Assembly: GCF_003449035.1 (NCBI RefSeq)
Contig: NZ_QRGB01000001.1
Span: forward strand, 1,612,001-1,676,000
Source: Pedobacter indicus
Lineage (GTDB): Bacteria; Bacteroidota; Bacteroidia; Sphingobacteriales; Sphingobacteriaceae
Direction of reading: 5' to 3'
Length of the DNA stretch: 64,000 bases
The notes under the pieces were generated by a model. The model was not told the origin of the DNA, searched no databases, and was given only the letters and a program-made list of their open reading frames with translations. The position numbers were made by a program, and so were the translations under genes. Positions 16,297 through 25,930 of this stretch are shown here, piece after piece (position 1 is the stretch's first letter; each line of letters starts with the position of its first letter).

Positions 16297-17703
16297 ATGA
16301 AACGTATATTATTTATCCCAGCATTTCTACTTACATCTCTTCAGATTAGCGCACAAACGAATGTTTCTGATTTTGCAAAATCATTAACTAATGATGCGTT
16401 GAAGAAGAGTTATGAGCTAAATAATACTCAGTTAGAAAGCGAAAAAACAGCACAGGATATTAAAAGTGCTAAAGCTACCTATATTCCAAAGATAAATGCC
16501 ATTGGGGCTTACGCATATATTAATCAGGACCTGACGGTAGATCTTCCTTCTATACAAACTGGGATATCTGGACTTAATTTATTTGAAGGTAGCCAGTCTT
16601 TTGGGGTTAAAGGACAATTAGGGCTTGCAGCAGTTAACGCTGAAATGGTTCTGTTCTCTGGTATGCAGGCTGAATATGGTTCAAAAGCCTTGGCCGAAAA
16701 AAAGAACGCTCAAGAATATCTCTCGAAGGCGAAGAGTGATGAAATTATTCAAGATATCTTGCAGACAATTGACCAAATCGCACTTTTACATCAATCAAAA
16801 CTGCTTTTAGATGAAAGTCAAAAAAGGTTAGATAAAGAGAATTTACGGGTAATCAAAGCGATTGAAAATGGATTGGCTATTCCTTATGATAGAAAGAGGA
16901 TTGAAGTAGCTATTTATCGTTTGGAAGCTAAAAAACAAGAATACGAAGGAAAAAAGGAGCTTTTGTTTTCAAAGTTAAGTATGATCACGGGTCGATCTGT
17001 AGACGACTTAGAAAGCCAGACCAAAGAGTTGAGCTACTTGAATCCCTGGCGGTTTGTGTCGCATGATTTATCCAATGAGGGTTCTATGGTAAATACTCGT
17101 CCTGAAATGCAAGCACTGAGTTCAGGAATTAAAGCTGTAGATTATCAGATTAAAATGGAAAAGGCAAAAGCTCTTCCTCAGGTTATTGCAATGGGTAGTG
17201 TAGGTTATACAAATTTGCACAATACCGAAATTTCAACACCATATCATTTACCCGTTTCTGGCCAGGAAGTGAATCTTAAAGCGAATAAAATTGAGGCCTT
17301 TCCCAATTATATAGTAGGAGTAGGTGTAAAATGGAACTTGTTTTCTGGGACAAAAAGAACACATGAGATTAAGAAATTGAGTCTTGAAAAGACCATCGTT
17401 GAGAATAAAAGAAAAGATATCAAGGAGAAATTAGATCTCTTATTACAGAAATCGCGTACAGAATTTAAACTGGCAGAAAAACAAATGCAATTGAAAGAAA
17501 AAGAGAAAGCTGTATCTGAGGATGCAATGAATACTGCTGTTAAAAGTTACCAGGAAGGATTAATTTCTATAACGGAGCGTATTGAAGCTGAGAATTCTTT
17601 GCAGCAATCACAAATGGAATATGTACAAGCTGTGTTTGAACAAAGAAAAGCAGCCCTGTCTTATTTGAATGCTCAGGGTGCTTTGACATTGGAGAGTTTG
17701 TAA
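16297..17703 (+). CDS. TolC-family outer-membrane efflux channel
   Basis: This is an outer-membrane factor forming a trimeric channel for the HlyD-like adaptor and ABC permease that follow. A signal peptide (MKRILFIPAFLLTSLQISAQ) begins at ATG 16297, preferred over ATG 16273. The mature part shows the twofold pattern of long coiled-coil helices and short beta segments typical of TolC proteins, with heptad-rich stretches at about residues 140-230 and 370-460. The 468-aa length is usual. It is in a MarR-controlled operon. Confidence 0.9.
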   Translation: MKRILFIPAFLLTSLQISAQTNVSDFAKSLTNDALKKSYELNNTQLESEKTAQDIKSAKATYIPKINAIGAYAYINQDLTVDLPSIQTGISGLNLFEGSQSFGVKGQLGLAAVNAEMVLFSGMQAEYGSKALAEKKNAQEYLSKAKSDEIIQDILQTIDQIALLHQSKLLLDESQKRLDKENLRVIKAIENGLAIPYDRKRIEVAIYRLEAKKQEYEGKKELLFSKLSMITGRSVDDLESQTKELSYLNPWRFVSHDLSNEGSMVNTRPEMQALSSGIKAVDYQIKMEKAKALPQVIAMGSVGYTNLHNTEISTPYHLPVSGQEVNLKANKIEAFPNYIVGVGVKWNLFSGTKRTHEIKKLSLEKTIVENKRKDIKEKLDLLLQKSRTEFKLAEKQMQLKEKEKAVSEDAMNTAVKSYQEGLISITERIEAENSLQQSQMEYVQAVFEQRKAALSYLNAQGALTLESL

Positions 17704-17750
17704 ATTACAAGAAACAAAGTTTTAATTGCTGAATAATAATAAGATCTTAA

Positions 17751-18713
17751 ATGAAAACATTAAAAAATATCAACCTCCTATTTCTTCTTTCCGTTTTGGG
17801 ATTTGCATCTTGTCAATCAACTATTGATAAGCCTATTGAAGGAAAAATTAAAAGAAATACAATATCAGTTACAGGAAAGATTCCTGGTAGAGTTCATGAA
17901 ATTCGCGTTCATGAAGGTGAATTCGTTAAAGCTGGTGACACCTTAGCAATTTTATCTTTGCCCGAGGTAGATGCTAAAATGGTTCAGGCAGAAGGTGCCG
18001 TAAAATCTGCTGATGCACAATATAAAATGACCGTAAAAGGTGCAACCGACTTACAACTTCAACAATTGGCAGCAAAAAGAGATGCTTTACAAGAACAGTA
18101 TAAATTTGCTCAAACCTCTGTAAAACGTTTATCGAATATGCTTCAAGATTCTTTAATTTCTCGTCAACAATATGATGAAGCGTATACTAAAATGCAAGGT
18201 GCAAAAGCTCAATATATGGCAACTTTAGCTGAATTTGAAGAAGCGAAAAACGGTGCAAGAGTTGAACAACAAATCATGGCTCTGGGACAGAAAGATAGGG
18301 CAGAAGGAGCTTTGCAAGAGGCCGGGGCAGCAGACAAAGAAAGGTATATTATCGCTCCGCAAGACATGAGCATTGAAAATATTACCCTAAGTGTCGGGGA
18401 ATTGGCCCTTCCTGGTTATACATTATTTACAGGTTATTTGAACTCGTCTACTTATTTTCGATTTACCTTACCTGAATCGAAAATCGGGCAAGTAAAAAAT
18501 GGACAAGAGGTTACGATCGAGATTTCTTATGCAAAGACTTCTGCTGCCGGGACTATAATTTCGATTTCTCAATTAACTCATTATGCTGATATTACCACAG
18601 CTTACCCTGACTATGAAATGGGAGAGGCTATTTACGAGATAAAGGTAAAACCTGGCGATGAGAATGCAGCCAAAGAGTTCTTAGCGAATGCTACAGTAAC
18701 GCTCAAGCTTTAA
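17751..18713 (+). CDS. HlyD/EmrA-like periplasmic adaptor lipoprotein
   Basis: This membrane fusion protein links the inner-membrane permease to the TolC-like channel. The N-terminus ends in a lipobox (LGFASC, Cys about 22), so it is probably a lipoprotein. A biotinyl/lipoyl-like half motif (VTGKIPGRVHEIRVHEGEFVKAG) is followed by a coiled coil (about 75-170) and a beta-barrel region. The 320-aa length is usual. It lies 47 bases after the channel gene and 25 before the permease. Confidence 0.9.
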   Translation: MKTLKNINLLFLLSVLGFASCQSTIDKPIEGKIKRNTISVTGKIPGRVHEIRVHEGEFVKAGDTLAILSLPEVDAKMVQAEGAVKSADAQYKMTVKGATDLQLQQLAAKRDALQEQYKFAQTSVKRLSNMLQDSLISRQQYDEAYTKMQGAKAQYMATLAEFEEAKNGARVEQQIMALGQKDRAEGALQEAGAADKERYIIAPQDMSIENITLSVGELALPGYTLFTGYLNSSTYFRFTLPESKIGQVKNGQEVTIEISYAKTSAAGTIISISQLTHYADITTAYPDYEMGEAIYEIKVKPGDENAAKEFLANATVTLKL

Positions 18714-18738
18714 CCCATTATTGCAATAAAGAATTAAG

Positions 18739-19908
18739 ATGAGAAGGTATATTGATTTAGTTAAGCGTGAATTCAAGTTATTCTGGAACAATTCGGTTCT
18801 TAGAATGCTCTTTATTGGCGCACCGTTGGCTTATGGCATACTCTTTGGATTTGTGTATGAAAAAGGAAAAGTAACGGATTTGCCGATCGTTGTGGTGGAT
18901 GAAGATAACTCTCCAATGAGTCATCGCTTAATTGAAATGCTGAATGATAATGAAACAGTTAAGATTGCTGCAATTGTTCCAGCGAATACTGACTTGCATG
19001 TTTTATCAGTAAAATATGATGCAGCAAGTGTAATTGTAATTCCAGATCATTTTGAAGCTGATATTCTTTATAAACGCTATCCTGAAATACCAGTCTATGT
19101 TAATACTGATAATATTTTAACTGCTAATTTCTCTTCCAAAGCCATTCAAATAGTTACAGGTACCTTAAAGGCTGGTATCGAAATAGAAGCTTTGAGAAAA
19201 ACCGGAGTGCCAGAAGCTCTTGCTAATACACAATATGAACCTTTTCAGGTAACCTACATCAAAAACTATAATACGAGCGGAAACTATATGTATTTTTTAT
19301 GGCCAGGGATGCTGGCTACGATTTTTCAGCAAGTATTATTTTTGGCGTTGGCGATAACTTTTGCCGCTGAACTTGAAAATGGAACCTTTTCTGAACTGGT
19401 TAGGAAATCGCGCACCTCTTTAATGGCCATTGTTGCCAAATGTACTCCGTACTTTATTATGTCATTTATTATCTGGATTTGCTATGCAATTATGCACTTG
19501 TATTTTAAAGTTCCATTAGGCTATAATCTTGGATGGATTACGCTCATTGCGGGTCTGCTCGTTTTTTCTGTATGCATGATCGGTATCTTGGTTAGTATTC
19601 TTATTCCTAATCAATTAAAAGCAACTGAGATTTTAATGGTAATTGCTACTCCAAGCTTCGTGCTTAGTGGATTCACCTGGCCATTAAGCCAGATGCCAGT
19701 TTGGATACAATACTTAGCGCAAGCTATTCCTTTAACGCACTTTTTAGAGGCTTACCGAATTGCTACGATTCAAAATGGAGGCTTTGACGCATTAATTAAC
19801 CCGATTGCTAAAATGTTTATTCTAGGTTTGGTAACAGGTGTTATTGCATGGATTTGTATAGAGGTGAAGTTCCGTAAAGCAAAAAAGACGGAATTGTTAC
19901 TGCTATAA
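18739..19908 (+). CDS. ABC-2 type transporter permease (YhhJ/YbhR-like)
   Basis: This inner-membrane permease has one N-terminal helix, a large periplasmic domain (about residues 40-170) and five C-terminal helices, as in YbhR/YhhJ and other ABC-2 permeases. The motif LSGFTWPLSQMPVWIQYLAQAIPLTHFL near the end is typical. No ATP-binding subunit is encoded beside it, and only one permease gene is present. It may use an ATPase from elsewhere, or the operon lost downstream genes; decayed DNA follows directly after its stop. Confidence 0.88.
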   Translation: MRRYIDLVKREFKLFWNNSVLRMLFIGAPLAYGILFGFVYEKGKVTDLPIVVVDEDNSPMSHRLIEMLNDNETVKIAAIVPANTDLHVLSVKYDAASVIVIPDHFEADILYKRYPEIPVYVNTDNILTANFSSKAIQIVTGTLKAGIEIEALRKTGVPEALANTQYEPFQVTYIKNYNTSGNYMYFLWPGMLATIFQQVLFLALAITFAAELENGTFSELVRKSRTSLMAIVAKCTPYFIMSFIIWICYAIMHLYFKVPLGYNLGWITLIAGLLVFSVCMIGILVSILIPNQLKATEILMVIATPSFVLSGFTWPLSQMPVWIQYLAQAIPLTHFLEAYRIATIQNGGFDALINPIAKMFILGLVTGVIAWICIEVKFRKAKKTELLLL

Positions 19909-20077
19909 ACAACAACATTTTTATGGTGAAAAGACTTTCTTGGCGTAAGTGAAAAACAGTGCTATACTAACTTTGCAACCGTATTATGAAATTCCGTTTT
20001 ATGTAAATCGTCAGCAAGTGGACACGATAATCTAAAGTCTTAAGGAGAGTTTTAATTAAAAAACATTAAATTTAATC

Positions 20078-20152
20078 ATGGAAACTCCAAAGAAAAAGAG
20101 TGCTGAAAAATTTGTCAAAGACATTCGTAAACACACCCGTAGAATTTTCATT
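20078..20152 (+). mobile_element. IS3-family OrfA transposase N-terminal remnant
   Basis: ATG 20078 starts METPKKKSAEKFVKDIRK followed by HTRRIF, which resembles the N-terminus of IS3-type OrfA proteins in Bacteroidetes. After about 24 residues the similarity ends abruptly and the frame stops at 20215. No OrfB or second terminus is visible, so only a scrap of the element remains. Confidence 0.5.
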
Positions 20153-20249
20153 GCGAGACCCAGACGGATATTTTTTGACGATTTACAGGGATGGAGAACA
20201 CGGATTAATAATTAATTTAAAGAATAATGAAATAACATCTTTTGAATAA
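20136..20249 (+). pseudogene. VOC/glyoxalase-like C-terminal remnant
   Basis: In the frame ending at 20249 the sequence reads VEFSLRDPDGYFLTIYRDGE and onward. F-x-x-R-DPDGY is the usual last-strand motif of VOC-superfamily (glyoxalase/bleomycin-resistance) proteins. The upstream part is replaced by the IS3 scrap in another frame, so an insertion followed by deletion probably destroyed the gene. Confidence 0.45.
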
Positions 20250-20254
20250 ATAAC

Positions 20255-22123
20255 CTAAGCCCCTAGCTCATTAATAAACTGATCAAGATTCTCCTCTTTT
20301 TGCAAATTCAATTTTTGTTTGATTCGGTAACGAGCCATTCTGATACTTTTCGGATCGACATTCAGCTTAACGGCAATTTCCTTATTGGTAAGTCCCATCA
20401 GAATATAAGAGCAATATTTTAGATCAAGGCGCGTTAGTTTATTTTCTGCCTTTTGCTGAAGATTGGCAATAAAGTCAGGACTTATTTCAGACAGCTCGGT
20501 TCGGATGTTGTTGTAACCCTTATCCACGTCATGATTTTTGGAAATTAGCCGATCAATTTGTCGATACAATGGGTCTTCACGGTCTAAGAGGCTTAGTTTG
20601 TCTTTTAGTTCCTTCATGAGCGTGTTTTTTTCAGCGACTTGCAGGGTGCCGGCGAGGAGTTTTTTTTCCAATTGGTTAAGCCTTTCCTGCATAAGTTCGC
20701 GTTCTGCTCTCAGTCGAGCGGTTTCCTCGATTTTAAGGTTGGTCTGGAGCTCAGCCTTATTTTTTTCTCCGGTGAGTAATAGCTGCTTTTGCTGTGAGGA
20801 TTTCAATTTAAAATGATAAGATCTAAACAAAAAGAATAAGGCTATTAAGCCAGCAATAATCGTGATTAAATAATAACGGTTCAGTTTTTTGGTGAAGAGA
20901 GCTTCCTGTTTTGTTGCTGTTAATGCAAGTTCCTTTTTTTCAGATTGATATTGTATTTCGAGCCGCTGGGTGATGGATAATTTTTCCTTATCAAACAATT
21001 CTTTGTCATACTTCATGTATTGTTTATAATATTCTAATGCTTTAGCTGTATTGCCGCTTTTTTCGGCCACCCGAGCCAAAGCATTCGTTATCCTTCCTTT
21101 GGACAAGGTGCCTCCAGGACTGTTAATGATCTCGGTCAACGCCATTTGCAAGAGGGCCTCAGCGCGTATATAGTCGTTTTCTTTTAGCGAATATTCGCTT
21201 AATATTCCATAACTGTTGGCAATAATATCTACGTTATTGATTTTTTTCCCAATAGAAAGCGCCTCGTTGAGATACACTTGCGCACTATCTTGATAGGACG
21301 CCGGGTAAAATTCAAAATAGAGATTAGCCATGTTAAGTGCAGCAATACCTCTTGTGCTCGGCAGCGTAATACGACTTTTTAGGGAATCAGTAAGTTGTAG
21401 CACCGATCGGTAGAAATATGCCGCAGAATCTAGCAATTGCTGCTGGCTGTCATCCTTGCGGAAACGGTAGAGGTAACTCGTTCCCATGCTCAAATTAGCA
21501 TTGGCAATAGCATCTGGATTGCCGCTTCTATGTGCCACATCATGACAAAGCCTGGTATAATGTAATTGTTTATCAGTATTTCCCCAATAAGCGTGTATAG
21601 CAGCGAGATAATGATAAATATTGCTTTTGTAAAGGTCGGTACCGTCTTCGTTCAACAGGCGGAGTGCTTTTAGCATATTTTGATAAGCCTTATCGGTATT
21701 TTCCACGATGTGCTCTAGCCAACCCCTACGAAAAAGAACGCGTCCTTGTATGATCTTATCCGTTGTATGAGAAAGGTATTGTTCGGCACTATCAATGGCC
21801 TGAAAGGCAAGCTTTAAACTGTCTTGTTGTACATGCAAATAACTCAAAGTTGATTGAATCAAGGCACCGTATCGCCCGTCTTTTTCTCTGTGACTAAGCT
21901 GCTGTGCTTCTTTCGCTATTTTCAATGCCTCCGGTAGTTTATTTTGAGCAGCTATGATTTTAGATAATTGCGCCATAGCTTCTATACGTTCTCCGTTTGA
22001 TGTGCTAGATTTCGCTATAACGAGATGCAAAGAATCCGTAATTATAGATTGTGCTCGTCCACCTAACGAAGAGAATAGAGCCATCAAAAAAAGAAAGGAG
22101 CATACGAACACGGAATATCTCAT
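20255..22123 (-). CDS. TPR-repeat membrane regulator with C-terminal LuxR-like HTH
   Basis: A signal peptide (1-25) leads into about 350 residues of tetratricopeptide-like helical repeats outside the cytoplasm. One transmembrane helix follows near residues 405-430, then a long coiled coil (about 440-520) and a C-terminal LuxR-type HTH (LKYCSYILMGLTNKEIAVKL, then DPKSIRMARYRIKQKL). The design suits a one-component sensor that binds DNA from the membrane. It is divergent from the DUF4870-like gene. Target genes and signal are unknown. Confidence 0.85.
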   Translation of the reverse strand: MRYSVFVCSFLFLMALFSSLGGRAQSIITDSLHLVIAKSSTSNGERIEAMAQLSKIIAAQNKLPEALKIAKEAQQLSHREKDGRYGALIQSTLSYLHVQQDSLKLAFQAIDSAEQYLSHTTDKIIQGRVLFRRGWLEHIVENTDKAYQNMLKALRLLNEDGTDLYKSNIYHYLAAIHAYWGNTDKQLHYTRLCHDVAHRSGNPDAIANANLSMGTSYLYRFRKDDSQQQLLDSAAYFYRSVLQLTDSLKSRITLPSTRGIAALNMANLYFEFYPASYQDSAQVYLNEALSIGKKINNVDIIANSYGILSEYSLKENDYIRAEALLQMALTEIINSPGGTLSKGRITNALARVAEKSGNTAKALEYYKQYMKYDKELFDKEKLSITQRLEIQYQSEKKELALTATKQEALFTKKLNRYYLITIIAGLIALFFLFRSYHFKLKSSQQKQLLLTGEKNKAELQTNLKIEETARLRAERELMQERLNQLEKKLLAGTLQVAEKNTLMKELKDKLSLLDREDPLYRQIDRLISKNHDVDKGYNNIRTELSEISPDFIANLQQKAENKLTRLDLKYCSYILMGLTNKEIAVKLNVDPKSIRMARYRIKQKLNLQKEENLDQFINELGA

Positions 22124-22256
22124 GTGGTAAAAATAGAATAATTAACGCCCTCTTTGATTAAAGATACAGATTTTGTAGACACTTTGTAGATGTTTATTCA
22201 AATGCTTGTAGTCGCTGCATAGGTGTCTGAAAATTTTTTAAGGAACGATGTGCCCA

Positions 22257-22264
22257 TAAATTTG
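22257..22264 (+). promoter_or_regulatory. -7 promoter box for the 22300 gene
   Basis: TAAATTTG matches TAnnTTTG and lies 35 bases before ATG 22300 in the divergent intergenic region. Confidence 0.5.
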
Positions 22265-22299
22265 TATTAGACTTTTTTACCCAAATTTAAGATACCCAC

Positions 22300-22626
22300 A
22301 TGAAAGCAAAAACTATTTCAATCGTAGCGTATATCACCATTATTGGATGGGTGATTGCTTATTTACAATATAAACAGCGTGAGCAAAAAAATGAGTTGGT
22401 CTCTTATCATCTGAGTCAGGGACTTGGTGTATTTATCTTTGCTGTGGTTTTGAACATTATTCTTACTATTGTTATATCCGTGGTTCCTTCGCTGGGAAGC
22501 ATTCTGGTTCTGGCAGGGCTGCTACCGATCGCGTTCCTTATTTTTGGAATTATAACGGCAGCTAACGAAGCTCGGAAACCAGTTCCAATCATCGGGAAGG
22601 TCTTTGAAGGAATGTTTAATTTTTAG
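22300..22626 (+). CDS. DUF4870-like (Tic20-like) membrane protein
   Basis: This 108-residue inner-membrane protein has three hydrophobic segments. The pattern NELVSYHLSQGLGVFIF followed by a second helix and an LLPIAFLIFGIITAANEARKPVPIIG end resembles DUF4870/Tic20-like proteins. The biochemical role is unknown. It is the first gene of a same-strand cluster reaching 25390, with gaps of 9 to 33 bases and one overlap. Confidence 0.75.
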   Translation: MKAKTISIVAYITIIGWVIAYLQYKQREQKNELVSYHLSQGLGVFIFAVVLNIILTIVISVVPSLGSILVLAGLLPIAFLIFGIITAANEARKPVPIIGKVFEGMFNF

Positions 22627-22635
22627 GAATAATAA

Positions 22636-22992
22636 ATGAAAATGTTTTTCTCTAAAATGGCGAGCTCGTCACTCGACAAAAAAGATCTCGAAATTTTTCA
22701 GTCGCTTGACCAAGAGAACTATGGTCGGGAGCTTGCCAGGAAGGCTAAAGGTGAATTTACCCTTGGGGAGGTAAACGATGGAATGGGGCCGCATCCTGTT
22801 CTTATTACTTTTGAAAGCTTGGAGGAGTTCGTGGAGTGGCTTGCGAATCAAAATGACCAATCGATGTCTTTGTATACAGTGAGTTCATTTAATAACCAAA
22901 CGATCAGTAAGATTCGATTGAAGTATTATCTAGATAATAATTATAATCCGGGATGGAATTCCTATTGCGAATACCTGAGAGAGCGAAGATAA
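22636..22992 (+). CDS. Hypothetical protein, 118 residues
   Basis: This soluble-looking, acidic protein has no signal peptide or membrane helix. It contains a DGMGPHPVLITFESLEEF segment and a C-terminal NNYNPGWNSYCEYLRERR. It starts 9 bases after the DUF4870-like gene, so it is probably co-transcribed with it. I recognise no family. Confidence 0.65.
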   Translation: MKMFFSKMASSSLDKKDLEIFQSLDQENYGRELARKAKGEFTLGEVNDGMGPHPVLITFESLEEFVEWLANQNDQSMSLYTVSSFNNQTISKIRLKYYLDNNYNPGWNSYCEYLRERR

Positions 22993-23025
22993 AAAAGTAA
23001 TTTAATAAAGCATAAAACTAATAAA

Positions 23026-23715
23026 ATGTGGATTAGAATATCAAAAATAGATGTGAGGCAAGTGGATGCTTCGCATTTAGAGAACCCAAAAACTGCTGGC
23101 GATCCTATGGTGTTGAGTTTGTATCAGCAGGAAAGCAGAATGGCATTTTTCGTGTCGACCCACAAGAAGGTCTTGGCAGAGTATCTTCAAGCACCTGCCG
23201 GATCAAGAATACCAAAGAGAAAATGGTCAGCAGAGATGGATGAATTTGCTCAGTCAGAATTAGCCAAAACGCCGCCCCAAAAAGGTTCGTTTAGACTCAC
23301 AGTTGTCGGGTGGGTGTTTTTCTTGTTTGCTTTTGGCTTATTGGGCTATATTGTAGTCGACGAAATAGGAGCACCCGCCAGAAAAGAAGCCTATCAACAA
23401 AGAATGACGGAAGAAGCTAAAGTAGCCGTGGGGGATATTTACTTTGGAACGTATAGAGCTTATAAAGAAAAGGGCAATATGCTGGGAAGCGAGGGAGGAT
23501 TTGGCTGGTTCAAGGTGGTTGAAATCGAAAATGATACCTACTACATTTCCAAAAGTAACGAAATAAGTAAGACTGCACAACCAAAGGAACAGATGAATAG
23601 TGCAGATTTTGAAACGGAAACAAATGCAGTAAAAGCGAAGGAACTGGAAGCTTATACCAAGCAATTTATTTCCGAAGACGGATTGCTGGAATTTAATTTG
23701 AATGAAAAAAAGTAA
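23026..23715 (+). CDS. Hypothetical single-pass membrane protein
   Basis: The 229-residue protein has a cytoplasmic N-terminal domain of about 90 residues, one membrane helix (LTVVGWVFFLFAFGLLGYIVV, about 96-116) and a C-terminal domain outside with a VGDIYFGTYRAY segment. Its end overlaps the start of the WG-repeat gene by 14 bases. I recognise no family. Confidence 0.65.
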   Translation: MWIRISKIDVRQVDASHLENPKTAGDPMVLSLYQQESRMAFFVSTHKKVLAEYLQAPAGSRIPKRKWSAEMDEFAQSELAKTPPQKGSFRLTVVGWVFFLFAFGLLGYIVVDEIGAPARKEAYQQRMTEEAKVAVGDIYFGTYRAYKEKGNMLGSEGGFGWFKVVEIENDTYYISKSNEISKTAQPKEQMNSADFETETNAVKAKELEAYTKQFISEDGLLEFNLNEKK

Positions 23716-25390
23716 GTTGCCAAAACAAATAATTAGGCAATCGTTCATACGTGCCACAGCCTTCCTGTTTCTATTGACAATGTCTTTACCACTGATAGCT
23801 CAGAAAGAGGTGAGTCCATTTGGTATGTGTTCTGAAGAAGCATGGGGCTTCATAAACGTTTATGACAGTACCAAAAGAATACCTGCGATATATTGTTCAG
23901 CCAGTGGTTTTTCCGATGGTCTTGCTGCTGTAAAAAAAGGTGATATTTGGGGTTATATCGATACCGGCAACCATGTCGTGCTGGATTTTCAATTTGATTA
24001 TGCCAGAAGTTTTAAACAAGAAAGGGCAATTGTGAAGGTGGGGGAATTCTACGGTGTTATCAATGAAGACGGTGAATTTGTAATTCCACCATGTTATTAT
24101 GATCTAATGCCATACGAATTAGAAGGCGATCGGTATTATCTTTCTCGAGATAGCACTTTTTTTCAAGGGATCATTGACAGTGCTGGTAGAGAGATTCTTC
24201 CACACCGCTACACTTATATTATTACTTATCAACCTAACCTAGGGCAACAGAGGTTTTATAAAAATATACCGTTTTATACTGTTTACCAAGATATCGATAC
24301 TGCTAAAGGCAGCTTCTTCGATCAATTCAAAGAAGATTCATACCAGTTCTCGCCTGAAAAAGGCAAGCATGAGATATATGACCTTAAATTCGATAAATTG
24401 GTGTCGCGGAACTCGACTGGCTATTCGGATGGGTTCACCCATAAGGAACTGGTTAGGATCGATAATTTTCTGGACGAAAATATTGATTTAGTTGCTGCCC
24501 AAAAGGTCAAGGAGGTTGCAAATATACTGGGCACAAAAGAGTCGGACACCCCGGAAGTCTTAGGTTCGAATAACGAAGGTCTTCAGTATGGCGTAATGAA
24601 TCACGATGAAATTGAGGATCATTTGGCAAAATTGGGTTATCGCTTGTTTACTAATAAGGAGGGAAAGATAGGAGTGAAAAAAAAGGGGATCGTCGTTATT
24701 CCTGCAGAAAATAAATTTTTACAATTATTGAACGTAGTTATCAGTGCTCCGATGGTAGCTGATATTTCGTATTTGCAGGAAAACTATGAGGGTGCTTACC
24801 GCCCCGACAGCACAGGCTTTTTTGATTTGTTTTGTGTAGTAGCAAGTGGTGAAGGACAGGAAGGGTTTGTCTACTCTCTGAGCGGAAAACAGATTCTGAA
24901 TGTAGATAAAAAGACAATGAGTCTTTCTAATATTACAAAGATTGGATTTAAATATACCACTAACTTCGAAATGTCCGCTAGTCAGTATGGTCTGCTTGGT
25001 TGGGATGGAGAGACTATATTGTCCCCTTTGTATAAGGATATTGATGTCCTGAGAACCGGTCAACTGGTTGTAAAGCAAGGGGAAGTAATTGATGATGGGA
25101 TGAAAGAGTATATGGGTTTGTTTACCGAAAGAGGAGAAGTTGTGATTCCTTTAGGTGAATATTCGGAAATTAAGCCCTTTCAAGAAGTCGATAATCTGTA
25201 TCTGGCAGTCGAAAGTAATCCTCATCTAGTCAAAAAAATATCAACGAAAAAGAGCAAAGACTATGTTGTTCTTAAAGTGTCTGACAATTCATATACTGTG
25301 ACTAATAGATTTTCGGCAAACCTGATCTTTACATGGGCATTGGACCCTGAAACAGGCATGATACCCTATCGTCAGTTTAGGAATGAATGA
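23702..25390 (+). CDS. WG-repeat secreted protein
   Basis: After a hydrophobic N-terminus (FLFLLTMSLPLIAQ, about residues 20-33) come degenerate WG (KWG) beta repeats: IWGYIDTGNHVVLDFQFDYA, FYGVINEDGEFVIPPCYYD and later KIGVKKKGIVVIPAENKF and YGLLGWDGETILSPLYKDI. Such repeats form propeller-like surfaces for protein contact. It overlaps the previous gene by 14 bases. The function is unknown. Confidence 0.8.
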   Translation: MKKSKLPKQIIRQSFIRATAFLFLLTMSLPLIAQKEVSPFGMCSEEAWGFINVYDSTKRIPAIYCSASGFSDGLAAVKKGDIWGYIDTGNHVVLDFQFDYARSFKQERAIVKVGEFYGVINEDGEFVIPPCYYDLMPYELEGDRYYLSRDSTFFQGIIDSAGREILPHRYTYIITYQPNLGQQRFYKNIPFYTVYQDIDTAKGSFFDQFKEDSYQFSPEKGKHEIYDLKFDKLVSRNSTGYSDGFTHKELVRIDNFLDENIDLVAAQKVKEVANILGTKESDTPEVLGSNNEGLQYGVMNHDEIEDHLAKLGYRLFTNKEGKIGVKKKGIVVIPAENKFLQLLNVVISAPMVADISYLQENYEGAYRPDSTGFFDLFCVVASGEGQEGFVYSLSGKQILNVDKKTMSLSNITKIGFKYTTNFEMSASQYGLLGWDGETILSPLYKDIDVLRTGQLVVKQGEVIDDGMKEYMGLFTERGEVVIPLGEYSEIKPFQEVDNLYLAVESNPHLVKKISTKKSKDYVVLKVSDNSYTVTNRFSANLIFTWALDPETGMIPYRQFRNE

Positions 25391-25534
25391 AGAATTTGTG
25401 TTTGAAATAAGCACGAAGCGCTAACAAGTTTATTAATTTTGATAGAAAGTAGGATTTTTATTTCAAGGACGAAACGGTTTCCTGACAGGATTTATCTGTT
25501 GTGCACAACGGATAAATGATAAACCAAAGTTAAA

Positions 25535-25930
25535 ATGAATACTAAATTAATAATGATAGCAAGCTCTCTAGTAATGGGAGGACTCGGAATTATTGCGTCT
25601 TTTTTTCCAGATGAAATTTTACGATCTTTTGAACAGACTCCAACGGATATCTTAAGATTATTTGTGCAAATCACAGGAGCATTATATCTTGGTTTTGCGA
25701 TAATGAACTGGATGGCTAAAACTGTTTTAATTGGTGGAATATATGCGCGACCGCTTTGTGTTGGTAATTTTTCGCATTTTTTAGTAGCAGGTCTTTCAAT
25801 TATGAGAGTGGGAATACAGAATCCAATGGTAAAATTAGTTTGGTTGCTGGCAATTATCTATTTAATATTTGCTTTCTTGTTTAGTTTTCTTCTATTTACT
25901 AGCCCTAAAACAGGACGGTGTGATAGATGA
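25535..25930 (+). CDS. Small four-helix membrane protein
   Basis: This 131-residue hydrophobic protein has four predicted helices and short loops, with no conserved catalytic motif that I recognise. Its stop overlaps the start of the frameshifted methyltransferase (ATGA, 25927-25930), so the two form one transcript. Confidence 0.65.
   Translation: MNTKLIMIASSLVMGGLGIIASFFPDEILRSFEQTPTDILRLFVQITGALYLGFAIMNWMAKTVLIGGIYARPLCVGNFSHFLVAGLSIMRVGIQNPMVKLVWLLAIIYLIFAFLFSFLLFTSPKTGRCDR

Larger units (their letters stand above)
19909..20254. other. Decayed DNA after the efflux operon
   Basis: A promoter-like TAACTTTG lies at 19968-19975, followed by a short open stretch reading QPYYEIPFYVNRQQVD that stops at about 20035 and may be the start of a broken gene. 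IS3 and VOC remnants fill the rest and are listed separately. Confidence 0.4.
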
